A stretch of DNA of 64,000 nt, taken from contig NZ_BJNT01000001.1 in the NCBI RefSeq assembly GCF_006539825.1, positions 1 through 64,000 of the forward strand, written 5' to 3'. This stretch comes from Corynebacterium variabile (GTDB lineage: Bacteria; Actinomycetota; Actinomycetes; Mycobacteriales; Mycobacteriaceae). This document shows, piece by piece, positions 39,031 through 50,917 of the stretch. The notes under the pieces were generated by a model. The model did no database searches, was not told where the DNA came from, and saw nothing but the letters and a program-made list of their open reading frames with translations. Within the stretch, counting starts at the first letter, position 1. Each line of letters begins with the position of its first letter. The position numbers and the translations under genes are program-made.

Positions 39031-40362
39031 TCAGGCCTCCGGCCGGTAGCGGGAGTACCGGTCCACGGGGACGCCGGGATGCAACTGTTCCCAGAGTGCC
39101 GCCATCCCGGCGCGGTCGACGGAGACCAGGCCGCCCACCGTGAGTTCACAGTCGACGTCCGGGGTCGACCACCGGTGGAGTTCCGAGGACGGGTCATTCA
39201 TAGCGGTCTTCCCCATGCTCTCCACACGCCGGCTCTGTGTCAGCGAGAAGTCCTCACCGTAGGCGGTGAACTCGCCGGTGACGTCATCGTGTACCGGAAC
39301 CGCGGTCGGGGTGAGATCCAGGGTCACCGGAACCGGTGAGAGGTCCGAGACGATGTGCGCCAGCATCCGGGTGCGGGCGAGTTCCTCCTTCTCCTGTCTG
39401 CAGAGCCGCCACAACTCCGCAGGTTCGTCTGCCGTCACCTCCGGGTCCCCTCCGTCAAAGCGCGCCCGGAGCACGTCGCGGAGTGAGACGTCCGGAACTA
39501 CCGAGCGGTTCTGGACACGCATTGTGGTGCGGAGTCCGTCCTCGGTCCAGGCGATGTCGACGGAGTGCTCGGCCTCAGATCCGACACCTTCGCGCCTGAT
39601 AATGATTCCATCATTGCCTGCGACGAACGTCCCGTCCTCGCGGTAGGAACACTGCGTCGGAGACAGGTCCACTGTGGCGGGGATCCTCAGTGGTCCGTCG
39701 GCGATGTGCTCCCGGAACCAGGCGCGTTGCGATTCCTCCAGGGCCCGGAGATCCTCCTTCTGCGCGGCCTTGACCTCCGCCCGTGTCACGGTCGGTCCGT
39801 CCCAGACGAACAGGGAATCGTCGAGTGGGACGTTGATCTCGCTGTCCTCGATCCAGGCCTGCGCGCCTGCGGCGTCCGGGTGTTCGTTGACCTCGCCGAG
39901 CAGGTACCCGGACTCCTGGTCGACCCACATCCGCAGCGGACCGACCTTGCGCCGTGGTGCTTTCAGCGCCACCGTCCAGCAGTCACGCCCCTGGAAACGT
40001 TCAGCGATGACCTCCTCCTCAGGCCGGATGAAGTCGTCCCCGGACCAGTCACGGTCCTCCCGTGGATGCACGAAGGTACGGGCATCCCCGTGGTAGATGA
40101 GCTTTCCCGCCGGCGCTGCCACCGGCGTCCCCGCGAGACCGGTCAGATGCCGCGTCGGTTCCATACTCCACGAGGTCTCCCCGTCACAGAGGAACTCAGG
40201 AGCACCGTCGACCTCGACCCGCAGGCGTCTCCCCTGCCGCCAGATCTCGGTGTGCCCCTCACGGCACTCCCCGTCCCCGAAATCTCCCGGGCCACCGAGA
40301 TGCCCGTGTAGCGTCAGTTCCGGGTACCCCGACAACTGTGTGCGCAGTGTGGTCCAGTCCAT
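39031..40362 (-). CDS. Hypothetical protein (443 residues)
   Basis: I do not recognise this family. The coding frame has consistent G/C third-position bias and a plausible ATG (MDWTTLRTQLSGYPE). It is acidic, tryptophan-rich and has no signal peptide or membrane helix. The first half resembles beta-rich proteins that test carried-over text such as EIWRQGRRLRVEVDGAPEFLCDGETSWSME, reminiscent of a LolA-like fold, but this is weak. The second half seems to repeat similar beta elements (VTLDLTPTAVPVHDDVTGEF). It lies four bases from the convergent ACT gene. Function unknown. Confidence 0.7.
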   Translation of the reverse strand: MDWTTLRTQLSGYPELTLHGHLGGPGDFGDGECREGHTEIWRQGRRLRVEVDGAPEFLCDGETSWSMEPTRHLTGLAGTPVAAPAGKLIYHGDARTFVHPREDRDWSGDDFIRPEEEVIAERFQGRDCWTVALKAPRRKVGPLRMWVDQESGYLLGEVNEHPDAAGAQAWIEDSEINVPLDDSLFVWDGPTVTRAEVKAAQKEDLRALEESQRAWFREHIADGPLRIPATVDLSPTQCSYREDGTFVAGNDGIIIRREGVGSEAEHSVDIAWTEDGLRTTMRVQNRSVVPDVSLRDVLRARFDGGDPEVTADEPAELWRLCRQEKEELARTRMLAHIVSDLSPVPVTLDLTPTAVPVHDDVTGEFTAYGEDFSLTQSRRVESMGKTAMNDPSSELHRWSTPDVDCELTVGGLVSVDRAGMAALWEQLHPGVPVDRYSRYRPEA

Positions 40363-40490
40363 GGCCCCACGCTACCGGCCCCCAACACCCCATGTCCGCA
40401 GCACGCAGTCTGAGGTCGCTCTGAGCACCTCGCCCACAACCTCAGGCTGCGCGAGGCCGACATCCCCTCCCACGTAGGCGGCGCGGTGAG

Positions 40491-42029
40491 TTACTCCGCA
40501 GAGCCCGGGGCGAGGAAGAGCTGGTACGAGGGATCGTCGGTGATCTCGGCGAACGGGAACCCGAGCTCAGCGAGGTGCTCCTCGAACTCGGTGGAGTCGG
40601 CGTCCTCGAAACCGGCGAGGACGCGGCCGTAGTCCATGCCCTGGCTGCGGTAGTGGAACGCGGTGATGTTCCAGCGGGTGCCCAGGACGTCGAGGAAGCG
40701 CACGAGGGCGCCGGGGTGCTCCGGGAACTCGAAGGAGAAGATCCGCTCGTTGACGGGTGACGGCGGCACGCCGCCGATCATGTAGCGCACGTGCTCCTTG
40801 GCGGTCTCGTCGTCGGAGAGGTCGACCACGTCGTAGCCGGCCCCACCCAGGGCGTCCGCGATGGCGGTGCGTTCCTCGACGCCACCCTTGAGCTGCACAC
40901 CGACGAAGATGCGGGCCCTGTGGTCGGTGTCCTGGCCACCGCTGCGCTCGTCGACGCGGTAGTTGAACTCTGTGACCATCCTGCCGTCGAGCACCTGGCA
41001 GAAACGCAGGAACGCGCCCTGCTCCTCGGGGATGGAGACGGCGAAGATGCCCTCGCCGCCCTCACCGAGCTCGGCGCGCTCGGAGATGTAGCGCAGGGTG
41101 TGGAAGTTGAGGTTCGCGCCCGAGAGGATGTTGACCAGGGTCTCGTCGTGGATGTCGTGGGTGGCGACGTACTTCTTCAGGCCGGCCAGGGAGGTCGCAC
41201 CGGCGGGCTCGGCGACGGCACGGTTGTCGTCGAAGAGGTCCTTGATCGCCGCGCTGATCTCGTCGGAGCTGACGGTGATGACCTCGTCGAGATGGTCCCG
41301 GCACAGCCGGAAGGTCTCGGCGCCGATGGTCTTCACGGCCACGCCCTCGGCGAAGAGGCTGACGTGGTCGAGAGTGACCGGCTCACCGGCCTCCAGGGCC
41401 GCGGTGAGGCAGGCGGACTCCTCAGGCTCCACACCGATGACCTTGATCTCCGGGTTGAGCTCCTTGAGCAGGACGGCCACTCCGGCGGCGAGTCCACCGC
41501 CACCGACCGGGACGAAGACCCGGTCGACCGGGCCGGACTGGAAGATCTCCAGACCGATGGTGCCCTGGCCGGCGATGACGGCCTCGTCGTCGAACGGCGG
41601 GACGTACTCCAGGCCCTCGAGCTGGGAGAGTTCCTTAGCCTTGGCCTGGGCGGCGTCGAAGTTCTCGCCGTGGAGGATGACCTCACCCCCGAACCCACGC
41701 ACGGCGTTGACCTTGATCGACGGGGTGGTCACCGGCATGACGATGACCGAGCGCATGCCGAGTTCACGGCCGGACAGGGCCACGCCCTGAGCATGGTTGC
41801 CGGCGGACGCGGTGATCACGCCGGGACAGCCGACGAGCTGGGACATGCGGTTGAAGGCTCCACGCAGCTTGAAACTGTGCACCGGCTGCAGGTCTTCGCG
41901 CTTGACCAGCACCCGGTTGTGAATTCGCTCCGACAGTCCGTCCATCATTTCAATGGGGGTGTGCTTCGCGGCCCGGTAGACCGGCGCGGAGACGATGTCG
42001 CGGAGGTATTCAGCAGAAGTCTTTGCCAT
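40491..42029 (-). CDS. ilvA: Threonine ammonia-lyase, biosynthetic, two ACT-like domains
   Basis: Makes 2-ketobutyrate from threonine, the entry to isoleucine synthesis; PLP enzyme. 512 residues. The PLP lysine is in LQPVHSFKLRGAFNRM; the phosphate loop is VGGGGLAAG (VFVPVGGGGLAAG). The C-terminal ~190 residues carry two ACT-like regulatory domains, FAVSIPEEQGAFLRFCQVL and FSFEFPEHPGALVRFLDVL. This is the E. coli-type long form; the C. glutamicum enzyme is shorter (about 436 residues). A TAGCAT element eight bases before the ATG suggests a leaderless transcript. Confidence 0.95.
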   Translation of the reverse strand: MAKTSAEYLRDIVSAPVYRAAKHTPIEMMDGLSERIHNRVLVKREDLQPVHSFKLRGAFNRMSQLVGCPGVITASAGNHAQGVALSGRELGMRSVIVMPVTTPSIKVNAVRGFGGEVILHGENFDAAQAKAKELSQLEGLEYVPPFDDEAVIAGQGTIGLEIFQSGPVDRVFVPVGGGGLAAGVAVLLKELNPEIKVIGVEPEESACLTAALEAGEPVTLDHVSLFAEGVAVKTIGAETFRLCRDHLDEVITVSSDEISAAIKDLFDDNRAVAEPAGATSLAGLKKYVATHDIHDETLVNILSGANLNFHTLRYISERAELGEGGEGIFAVSIPEEQGAFLRFCQVLDGRMVTEFNYRVDERSGGQDTDHRARIFVGVQLKGGVEERTAIADALGGAGYDVVDLSDDETAKEHVRYMIGGVPPSPVNERIFSFEFPEHPGALVRFLDVLGTRWNITAFHYRSQGMDYGRVLAGFEDADSTEFEEHLAELGFPFAEITDDPSYQLFLAPGSAE

Positions 42030-42057
42030 GGTTGACCATGCTACTCAGCGGTGGACA

Positions 42058-42744
42058 TCACGCCTGCAGTGGCCAGGACGTGTTGACGGTCTCGGCCTTG
42101 GCGGTCTGCCCCTTGGAGATGAAGTACTCCTTGAGATGACTCTTGTCCTCGTAGTTCCAGGTCGCCTGCTTGAGCATGAGCTCATCGGCGGTCATCTCGA
42201 CGACCTCGGGGTAGGCACGGGTGAGTTTCCAGGCGACGCGGGCGGCCGCCACCGCGTCCGCCGAGGCCTCGTGTGCGTTGTCGAGGGTGACACCGTAGTG
42301 CTCGCAGACCTGCGTGAGACGGCGTCCTCCCTTGCGGTACCGGTCCTTCGCCTTGTCGACGACAAGTGGGTCGAAGACGGGACCGTCGACGGTGAAGGTG
42401 GGCTCCAGGGTCCGCAGGACGGTGAGATCGTAGGCGGCGTTGTAGATGATGAGCGTCGCCCCCTCCGACCAACCGCGGCGGATGCGTTCGATGGTCTCGG
42501 CGAGAACCTCGTCGTGGGGACGCCCGTGCTCCCGGGCGTACTCGGTGGTGATGCCGTGGACTGCGGTGGCACCCTCCGGGATCGGGATCCCGGGGTCGGC
42601 GAGGATCTCCAGGTCATCACGGTGGGAACCGTTGATGGTGATCAGCGCGCTGGTCACGATCCGTGCGGTCAGGGGGTCCGGGCCGGTGGTCTCCAGGTCG
42701 AAGCTGAGCATGTGGGAGGGATCGAAGCGCGTCGCGGTCGTCAT
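42058..42744 (-). CDS. DEDDh 3'-5' exonuclease (DnaQ-like)
   Basis: A 228-residue exonuclease related to the proofreading subunit of DNA polymerase III. ExoI LSFDLETTGPDPLTARIV supplies the first Asp and Glu, ExoII YNAAYDLTVL the next Asp, and ExoIII NAHEASADAVAAARV the His and Asp (HEASAD). The ~55 residues after the domain are not recognisable. ATG at 42744 is chosen; TAGAGT lies eight bases upstream, a leaderless layout. Whether it acts on DNA or RNA is not determined. Confidence 0.87.
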   Translation of the reverse strand: MTTATRFDPSHMLSFDLETTGPDPLTARIVTSALITINGSHRDDLEILADPGIPIPEGATAVHGITTEYAREHGRPHDEVLAETIERIRRGWSEGATLIIYNAAYDLTVLRTLEPTFTVDGPVFDPLVVDKAKDRYRKGGRRLTQVCEHYGVTLDNAHEASADAVAAARVAWKLTRAYPEVVEMTADELMLKQATWNYEDKSHLKEYFISKGQTAKAETVNTSWPLQA

Positions 42745-42778
42745 GGTGGACCACTCTAGCGGGCGGCCGGACGCGCAA

Positions 42779-45368
<2,590 letters not shown>

Positions 45369-45421
45369 TGCCGCGCTACCACCCTTTCCTCCCTCTGCCC
45401 CACCAGCTAGAGTCTTCGGCC

Positions 45422-45466
45422 ATGATCATCTGCGACTCCCACTCCGCGCCCCTGTCCGCCCGCTGA
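45422..45466 (+). CDS. Leader peptide MIICDSHSAPLSAR upstream of ABC-F gene
   Basis: A 14-residue reading frame with stop TGA at 45464-45466, 66 bases before the ABC-F start. TAGAGT ends eight bases before the ATG, so this would be a leaderless leader, like the ilvB leader in the same window. Its stop precedes two nested hairpins, the outer of which covers the ribosome site of the ABC-F gene. This is the layout of translation attenuators for antibiotic-resistance ABC-F and methylase genes, in which a stalled ribosome on the leader frees the next start. Function is inferred. Confidence 0.5.
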   Translation: MIICDSHSAPLSAR

Positions 45467-45481
45467 CGTCGTAGAGCCCGC

Positions 45482-45527
45482 CTTCCCGGCCCTGCTCCAA
45501 TCAGCGCGACCGCTGATCACCGGGAGG
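45482..45527 (+). promoter_or_regulatory. Nested hairpins hiding the ABC-F ribosome-binding site
   Basis: Inner stem: ATCAGCG (45500-45506) with CGCTGAT (45511-45517), loop CGAC, perfect. Outer stem: CTTCCCGG (45482-45489) with CCGGGAGG (45520-45527), eight pairs with one wobble. The outer 3' arm contains GGGAGG, the ribosome site for the GTG at 45533. In the closed form the ABC-F start is masked; a ribosome paused at the end of the leader peptide could disturb the outer 5' arm. Confidence 0.6.
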
Positions 45528-45532
45528 CCCCC

Positions 45533-47094
45533 GTGTTATCCACACACCCATCTGTCGTCCTCGACGACCTCACCTTCACCTGGCCGGACGGCACACCTGT
45601 CCTCGACCATCTCACTGCCACCTTCCCCGCTGTTCGCACCGGCCTGACCGGTGCGAACGGGACGGGCAAGTCCACGCTGCTCCGCATCCTCGCCGGTGAA
45701 CTGTCCCCCACCGCCGGGCATCTGGCGATTCCCGGATCGGTGGGCTACCTGCCGCAACGCCTCACCCTGGACACCGACGCCACGGTCGCCGACCTCCTCG
45801 GCGTCCGCGCGGTCCTCGATGCCCTGGCCCGGATCGAGCACGGCAGCACCGACCCTGCTGACTTCGATGCGGTCGGTGACGACTGGGACATCGGCGTCCG
45901 GTGTCTCGCCGACCTCGCCGCCGCCGGGCTGCACGGGATCGAGCTCTCCCGGCGCGTCGGGACGTTGTCCGGTGGGCAGAGACCGTCCACGCCGCGCTGG
46001 TCGGCCTGCGACGGTCCCGCCATGACGTCGTCCTGCTCGATGAGCCGACGAACAACCTCGACCGGCACGCCCGGGAGTACCTGTATGACGCCGTCTCGGC
46101 TCACGCGTCCTGGACTCCGACCCTCATCGTCGTCTCCCATGACATCGAGCTCCTCGATCTCATGGAGCACACCGCCGAACTGCACACCGGGTCACTGACC
46201 GTCTTCGGAGGCCCGTACTCGGCGTACCGGGAGCACCTGGAGCATCAGCAGGCTGCGGCGGAACAGGCGCTCATCACCGCCGAGCAGGCACTGAAGACCG
46301 AGCAGCGGCAGCAGGTGGAGGCGCAGACCACGCTCGCCCGTCGGCTGAGGTACGCGAAAAAGGACTTCGCCACTAAGCGACGTCCGAAGGCGATCATGAA
46401 CAACCGGAAGCAGGAGGCCGAGGTCAGCGCGGGAGAGCTGCGAACAGCGATGGCTCGCGACGTGGATTCCGCACGGGCTGTTGTCGAGGAAGAGGCCGCC
46501 GCGGTCCGACGCGACGACCATGTCCGCATCGACCTGCCGGATCCGGAAGTGCCTGCAGGGAAGGTTATCGCTGAAATTCCCTCCCCCTCCGGAACGGCGA
46601 TCCTGCAGGGCCCGGAACGCCTCGCCGTCACCGGCGACAACGGTTCGGGCAAGACCCGCCTGCTCGAGGATCTGGTGCACGGTCGGTGCGGTCGCCTCTT
46701 CACGGACCGGGTCGGCTACCTGCCACAGCGCTCCGACGATCTGGACGAGGACGCCACGGTGCTCGATGAGGTTCGTATCGCAGCCCTCACCACCGATCCG
46801 CAGCGGATCCGGGCGCAGCTGGCCCGGTTCCTGTTCCGGAAGGACGAGGTCGACCGGAGCATCGGCGATCTCTCCGGCGGCGGTCGGTTCCGGGTCTCCC
46901 TGGCCCGCCTGCTGCTGGCCGAACCTGCGAACCAGCTGCTCACCCTCGACGAGCCGACGAACAACCTGGATCTCGCCACGGTGGACGCGCTGGTCGATGC
47001 CCTGGCGTCCTACCGCGGGGCGCTGATCGTGGTCAGCCGCGACGAGGTCCTGCTCGACCGGTTGCAGGTAGGCTCGCGGCTATGTCTGTCGTGA
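45533..47094 (+). pseudogene. ABC-F ATPase (ribosome-protection type) with a one-base frameshift
   Basis: A soluble protein with two ABC domains and no membrane part, about 520 residues if intact. Domain 1: Walker A TGANGTGKSTL and signature LSGGQ; domain 2: Walker A TGDNGSGKTRL, signature LSGGGRFRVSL, Walker B LLTLDEPTNNLD. Between them is a charged linker of ~80 residues (QQAAAEQALITAEQALKTEQ). The frame breaks right after LSGGQ: CAGAG at 45977-45981 should read CAGGAG, so one G is missing; the next frame continues ETVHAALVGLRRSRHDVVLLDEPTNNLD to the end. GTG start follows GGGAGG. The preceding leader and hairpins suggest drug-inducible expression. As read, only a ~150-residue first fragment plus unrelated residues would be made. 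Confidence 0.85.
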
Positions 47095-47408
47095 AGATCA
47101 ACGCAATCAGTGTTCCCGAAGGTGCCGGCCCTGAGCTGGAGAAGCGCTTCGCCGCCCGTGCCCACACCGTGGACTCCTCCCCCGGCTTCGAGGGCTTCCA
47201 GCTGCTCCGCCCGACCAAGGGTGACGACCGCTACTTCGTCGTCACCACCTGGGCCTCCGAGGAGGACTTCAAGGCCTGGGCGTCCGGCCCGGCGAAGGCT
47301 GCGCACAGCGGTCCGCACTCGGGTGAGGGGAAGAAGCCGGTGGCCACCGGTGCCGACCTGCTGGAGTTTGAGGTTGTTGACCTGGACGCCGTCGCCGGAC
47401 AGGAGTAG
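47082..47408 (+). CDS. MhuD/IsdG-type heme-degrading monooxygenase
   Basis: A 108-residue antibiotic-biosynthesis-monooxygenase (ABM) fold protein. Asn7 (KINAISV), Trp66 (FKAWASG) and His75 (KAAHSG) coincide in number with the three key residues of Mycobacterium tuberculosis MhuD, which opens heme and releases iron. The segment DSSPGFEGFQLLRPT is typical of the family. The ATG lies 13 bases inside the end of the ABC-F gene; TAGGCT (47069-47074) seven bases upstream suggests its own leaderless promoter. It is not near other heme genes here. Confidence 0.85.
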   Translation: MSVVKINAISVPEGAGPELEKRFAARAHTVDSSPGFEGFQLLRPTKGDDRYFVVTTWASEEDFKAWASGPAKAAHSGPHSGEGKKPVATGADLLEFEVVDLDAVAGQE

Positions 47409-47450
47409 CCACCGGCCCGGTCCTCCTCCCGAGGGCATGTGAAAAACCGG

Positions 47451-48404
47451 TCAGTTGCGGTGCAGCAGCACCGCCGCGCCGCGCACGGTGCGCGCCAGTT
47501 CGGCCGCCGCATTCGGGGTCAGGATGTCCTCCCCCACAGCCACCAGGTCGATCTGCGGTTCGGGGCTCTCCCCGTCGAAGGTCCACTGTTTCCAGGTGCG
47601 CATCACGGTGTGCGCCAGCTCCTCGCTGGAGCGCTCACCACCGACCCGCCACGCCACCGCGGTTCCACTGTCGACCAGTCGGGCGACCTCGTCATCCAGC
47701 CGGTCCACCACCAGGGTGGAGTCCAGGGATGCCAGCTCGGGGTACAGGCACCCGGCGTCGAGGATGATCTCCCGGCCACCTTCTTCCCCGTAGTCACCGC
47801 GCATCTGCTCAAGGAACCGTCGCTCCACATTCGTCGCGATCTCCCGGTCCACACTCATCGTCTCGAAGTCGGTGGCACCGACCAGCATGGAGGTCACCTC
47901 GGCGAAGCGTCGTTCATGCACGTGCACGACCGAGGCGCCGACGGCGTCGCAGAACTCCCGCACACCCTCGCCGAGTGCCAGGGCGACATCGCGGAACGCC
48001 GGCCGGTCGAAACACAGCGGATGCCCGCGGTACTCCACCGAGGCTCCGAAGGTCCACGGCCCGGTGACGTGCACCATCAGCCGGTCGGTACCCGGCATGA
48101 CCTCGGCGATGATGTCGGTGAGTTCGTGACGGCGTCCGAGGAAGGCACGCATGTCGAGGGTCTTCCCCGGCGCAACCTCCCAGCCTCGGGCGTGGGACCG
48201 CAGGTAGGGTCCGCCGACGGTGACGCCCATCGCGGCGGTCTCCATGAGCAGGCCGTCGTCCACGGCGGACCGCGGCAGGCTCAGCGGTGGCACCACCCCG
48301 ACGTCCTCATCGACGTCACGGGTACGCCGGGCTGCGGCGGCCAGAGACGCACGGAGATCGGTGTGGGTGGTCCGGATATCTTCCCACCAGGCGAACCTGG
48401 TCAC
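47451..48404 (-). CDS. MetE-like (cobalamin-independent methionine synthase related) protein
   Basis: A 317-residue protein resembling the C-terminal (UROD/MetE-like) barrel: [38 protein letters not shown] and the final [19 protein letters not shown] do not see the full HxC...E...C zinc set needed for methionine synthesis, so methyl transfer to homocysteine is not assured. Its ATG overlaps the mnmA stop by four bases, so it is the second gene of an mnmA operon, the order seen in other corynebacteria. Function unproven. Confidence 0.7.
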   Translation of the reverse strand: MTRFAWWEDIRTTHTDLRASLAAAARRTRDVDEDVGVVPPLSLPRSAVDDGLLMETAAMGVTVGGPYLRSHARGWEVAPGKTLDMRAFLGRRHELTDIIAEVMPGTDRLMVHVTGPWTFGASVEYRGHPLCFDRPAFRDVALALGEGVREFCDAVGASVVHVHERRFAEVTSMLVGATDFETMSVDREIATNVERRFLEQMRGDYGEEGGREIILDAGCLYPELASLDSTLVVDRLDDEVARLVDSGTAVAWRVGGERSSEELAHTVMRTWKQWTFDGESPEPQIDLVAVGEDILTPNAAAELARTVRGAAVLLHRN

Positions 48405-49543
48405 GCGGACTGTGCTCCGGATTCAACATCATCCACCCACGGTGCGGTCGCACTGATCGTGCCCGAGCCGATGAGGATGTCGCCCTCGGCGTCCGGCAGG
48501 TAGACGACGGCAGCCTGGCCGCGGGCCACGCCCTGCAGCGGCTCGTGGAGCTCGAGCTCGACGGCATCCGAGGTCAGCGTCGCGGTCGCCGGGACCACGC
48601 CACCGTGGGCACGGACCTGGACCTCGCAGTCGAAGGTCTCACCGTGCTTGGCGGGGTCGAGCCGCTTGAGCCGGTCGGCGGTGATGTGGCCGATCCGCAG
48701 ATCCCGCTTGCGTCCGACGGTGACGGTGCCGGTGGAGGCGTTGATGTCGGTGACATAGCGGGGCTGGCCGTCGGCGGCGGGGCCGGGCAGGCCGAGGCCC
48801 TTGCGCTGTCCGATGGTGAAGCCGTAGACGCCGTCGTGCTCGGCGAGGGTCTCCCCCTCCACCGACTGCACGATGCCGGGGCGCATCCCGATCTTCGTGC
48901 CGAGGAAGGCCTGCGTCCGCCCGTCGGGGATGAAGCAGATGTCGTGGCTGTCCGGCTTGGACGCCACGCCCATCCCGAGGTCCTTCGCCTCGGCGCGGAT
49001 CGCGGGCTTGACGGTGTCCCCGACCGGGAACATGCAGTGGGCGAGCTGCTCGTCGGTGAGGACGCCGAGGACGTAGGACTGGTCCTTGTTGTCGTCGATG
49101 CCGCGGCGCAGGACGCCGTCGTGCAGCTGCGCGTAGTGGCCGGTGACCACGGCGTCGAAGCCGAGGGCGATGGAGCGGTCGAGCAGCGCCTCGAACTTGA
49201 TCTTCTCGTTGCAGCGCAGGCAGGGGTTGGGCGTCTCACCGATCTCGTAGGACTCGACGAAGTTGTCGATGACGTCCGCCTTGAAGCGGTCGGAGAAGTC
49301 CCAGACGTAGAAGGGGATACCGAGGGAGTCGCAGACGCGGCGGGCGTCGGCGGAATCCTCCAGGGAGCAGCAACCGCGCGATCCCGCGCGCACCGCCTCC
49401 GGGGACTGCGACAGGGCCAGGTGGACGCCGATGACCTCGTGACCTTCAGCCAGCGCACGCGCCGCCGCCACCGAGGAATCGACGCCACCGCTCATCGCCG
49501 CGACTACCCGCATTCTTCCTGTCACCTTCCGTTCTGCACTCAT
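48401..49543 (-). CDS. mnmA: tRNA-specific 2-thiouridylase
   Basis: Adds sulfur to U34 of Glu, Gln and Lys tRNAs using ATP and sulfur relayed from a cysteine desulfurase (one lies 1.4 kb away). 380 residues. The PP-loop [13 protein letters not shown] is at the N-terminus; catalytic cysteines are in [12 protein letters not shown] and [10 protein letters not shown]; the C-terminus is a beta-barrel domain. ATG at 49543 has GAAGGG seven bases upstream; ATG at 49513 ([10 protein letters not shown]) is an alternative start. Confidence 0.95.
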   Translation of the reverse strand: MSAERKVTGRMRVVAAMSGGVDSSVAAARALAEGHEVIGVHLALSQSPEAVRAGSRGCCSLEDSADARRVCDSLGIPFYVWDFSDRFKADVIDNFVESYEIGETPNPCLRCNEKIKFEALLDRSIALGFDAVVTGHYAQLHDGVLRRGIDDNKDQSYVLGVLTDEQLAHCMFPVGDTVKPAIRAEAKDLGMGVASKPDSHDICFIPDGRTQAFLGTKIGMRPGIVQSVEGETLAEHDGVYGFTIGQRKGLGLPGPAADGQPRYVTDINASTGTVTVGRKRDLRIGHITADRLKRLDPAKHGETFDCEVQVRAHGGVVPATATLTSDAVELELHEPLQGVARGQAAVVYLPDAEGDILIGSGTISATAPWVDDVESGAQSA

Positions 49544-49607
49544 GGACAGCCCTTCACCCTACACCGTGACCATCTGACCGGGCATTTCTCTGCTAGCGTG
49601 ACCTACC

Positions 49608-50914
49608 GTGACCGAGCCCCCTCATGCTTCCCCGACCCGGACACGCTGGAGCGTCCTGCTTCCACTGTCCGGGTCCGCGCTGCTCGCCAGCGCGACCGGC
49701 GGAATGTCGGGTGACCTCTTCAACCTCTTCCTTACCGGGGAGCTCGGTTTCAGTCCTGCGGTCCTGTCGGTGATCTACGCAGGCATGCTGCTGAGCCTGC
49801 CGTTGCAGTTGGCGGGGCCGACGATCGCCCAATGCTTCCGCTTCCACACGCTGATGACCGCCGGAGCGGTTGTCAGCGCGGCCGCAGTGGTGGCGATTCT
49901 TCTGGTGGTCCACCTGCCTGTGGGCGACCGGTTGCAGTTGACGGTCGTGATTGTCGCCGCGGTCGCGGTGGAGATCGCCTTCTCCCCGTCCTACGGGACA
50001 GTGTGGTCGGCGTGGCTGGGCGAGGTGGTCCGGGACGAAGACCGGCCCACTGTCCTGTCGCTGGGCAAGTTGCTCTCCTAGGGGACGCTCGTCGCCTGTT
50101 TCACGCTGCAGGCCGTGGTCTTCAACGGCGACGTGACGACCACCCTCTACACCTCGGTCTGCGTGTGGTTGCTTATCTACCTCGTCGGCAGTGCCGTCGT
50201 CTACCTCGCCCTGCCGGACCCCGGAATCCCGGAATCCCGGACAGCACTGACGCAGGACGCAGCCCCCGTGGACTGGTCCGCGGCACCCTGCATGATCTCA
50301 CTGTCACGCTGAGGACGCCGGTCTACCGACTCATCCTGGTGTGCGAGTCCTGCCAGTTCTTCATCGGCGTCCCACTGCTGTCGGTCTACCCCATGCAGGT
50401 CATCGGGGTGTCATCACAGACCGTGGGTTTCGTGCTCATCGCCCGCACCGTCGGATCCATGGTGTTCATGCTCTTCCTCGGTCCGCTCACCAGGCGCTTC
50501 GGGGCACGGTCGGTCCTGTGGGTCTCCGGCGGTGTCAGTACCGCGGCGCTGGCCCCCTGGCTGCTGGTGCCGGTGACCGGTTCCGCGCTGCACACGGTCT
50601 GGACGTGGCTGCCGGTGGTCCTGGTGCCGGTGCTCTTCGCCGCGAAGTCCGTGTTCTCCACGTCGGTCGACAGCATCGCCTACGACCTGGTGTCCCGGGA
50701 GGACCGGGTAGTGGTGTTCACCGTGTCGGACGTCGTCAGTTCCGGGTCGCTCCAGCTCACCGGTATGGTGGGCGCCTGGCTCGTCGCCGCGCCCTCCGAC
50801 GGGCCGTCGCTGGTCACCGGTGGCGTCGGAGTGGTCCCGGGGTCCGCCTTGATCCAGGCCGGCGTAGTGGTCTCGGTGGCCCTCACCATGCGCTTCAGCA
50901 GGGCCGCCAGGTAA
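49608..50914 (+). pseudogene. MFS transporter disrupted by in-frame TAG and a frameshift
   Basis: Together about 435 residues of a major facilitator protein with ~12 helices. Intact frame from GTG 49608 (a TAGCGT element eight bases upstream gives a leaderless layout) to TAG 50079-50081, after VLSLGKLLS; the same frame continues as GTLVACFTLQAVVF through ALPDPGIPESR to about 50279. There one base is missing in TCCGCGGC (likely TCCCGCGGC), and the protein resumes in another frame as RGTLHDLTVTLRTPVYRL to FSRAAR at 50914. Two independent lesions mean it is not functional as read. Substrate unknown. Confidence 0.85.
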
Positions 50915-50917
50915 TCG

